Assembly (NCBI GenBank): GCA_035295985.1
Contig: DATHBT010000101.1
Span: forward strand, 1 to 64,000
Direction: 5' to 3'
Length of the DNA: 64,000 nt
DNA from: JAIVGV01 sp035295985
GTDB taxonomy: Bacteria > Acidobacteriota > Blastocatellia > Pyrinomonadales > Pyrinomonadaceae
A program made the position numbers and the translations under genes. Position 1 is the first letter of the stretch. The number at the start of each line of letters is the position of its first letter. The notes below the pieces were generated by a model, which was not told where the DNA came from, ran no database searches, and worked only from the letters and a program-made list of their open reading frames with translations. Shown here piece after piece: positions 63,802 to 64,000 of the stretch.

Positions 63802-64000
63802 TCGAGTCAACAATCCTCACGGTGATATTCCTGAACAGGTCTGCGCCGTCCTTGCCGGTGTGTTCGTGCCTTTCCGACCACTCGCCCAACTCCTGCGCCG
63901 CCTGCTTCTCGTGCTCGCGCATCTCCCGCAAAAGCCCCGTATCAACGGCGTACTCTTCAACGACCTGAAAGTCTTCACCCTTCCCGATGCCCTTCACCTG
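63782..64000 (-). CDS. terminase small subunit, 3' part (cut by window edge)
   Basis: The last 70 or so residues of a protein whose tail ERHEHTGKDGADLFRNI matches the typical end of phage small terminase subunits (HTGKDG). The frame is open to the window edge, so the N-terminal DNA-binding domain lies beyond 64000. It overlaps the large-subunit start. Confidence 0.8.
   Translation of the reverse strand, partial: QVKGIGKGEDFQVVEEYAVDTGLLREMREHEKQAAQELGEWSERHEHTGKDGADLFRNITVRIVDSNGDSDE

Larger units (their letters stand above)
35838..64000. mobile_element. integrated tailed-phage genome (left end present, right end outside)
   Basis: From the broken M20 gene to the window edge the content is phage: an Xre-regulated left arm on the plus strand, then terminase, portal, scaffold, decoration, capsid, connector, tail tube, tail chaperone with -1 frameshift, tape measure and tail tip on the minus strand. 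The capsid protein is lambda-E-like and the tail is long and non-contractile (tape measure over 1300 residues, no sheath gene), so a siphovirus is expected. No integrase, lysis or replication genes are recognised and no right attachment site is in view; at least 28 kb is present. Confidence 0.88.

Overview
The window is GC-rich bacterial chromosome followed by the start of an integrated tailed phage. Two very large outer-membrane receptors of the carboxypeptidase-regulatory/TonB (Oar-like) type, the gene content and the many fold-back intergenic repeats fit an Acidobacteriota genome, most likely class Blastocatellia. That assignment is inference; there is no rRNA gene here to prove it.

Host part (1-35.8 kb). 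A minus-strand receptor and a DUF512/radical-SAM protein are followed by a receiver-domain response regulator. A block of minus-strand metabolic and envelope genes comes next: alanine dehydrogenase, an aldehyde dehydrogenase, a DegP/HtrA protease, an EamA transporter, a zinc alcohol dehydrogenase-like enzyme and a thioredoxin-fold protein. From 15.2 to 26.8 kb everything is on the plus strand: purF, a ComEC-like MBL hydrolase with its DUF3006 partner, purM, a secreted protein, purN, a small secreted protein, tyrS, a SnoaL-like protein, a Tat-exported sulfatase and an RDD membrane protein. An S41 peptidase and a thiolase are divergent; then come the second receptor (with a clear terminator), a CsbD-like stress protein, a HAD phosphatase and an M20 peptidase.

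The M20 peptidase is cut off after its first metal/catalytic half at about 35,838. From there to the end of the window the content is phage. A left arm of eight small plus-strand genes (35.9-38.7 kb) includes an Xre-type regulator under an extended -10 promoter with a four-half-site operator. A long minus-strand morphogenesis block reads right to left: terminase small subunit (cut by the window edge), terminase large subunit, portal, small regulators, scaffold, decoration protein, lambda-E-type major capsid protein, connector genes, tail tube, tail assembly chaperone with a canonical A AAA AAC -1 frameshift site, tape measure with an embedded peptidase-like domain, and a 1303-residue tail-tip protein with PA14 and FN3 domains. 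No integrase, holin or lysin is recognisable, so the phage must continue to the right.

Inside the tail block sits a probable cargo (moron) cassette at 48.7-52.1 kb: a type IV-restriction-like PD-(D/E)XK nuclease, a signal-peptide protein, and a lower-GC HNH endonuclease carrying eight tandem zinc-finger-like repeats. A phage-encoded tRNA-Leu(GAG), a SWIM zinc-finger protein and a mini sigma-region-4 protein lie between portal and scaffold.

A second theme is structural. At least eleven host intergenic regions between 6 and 35 kb are long near-perfect inverted repeats built from different short sequence words, whereas I see none in the phage part.
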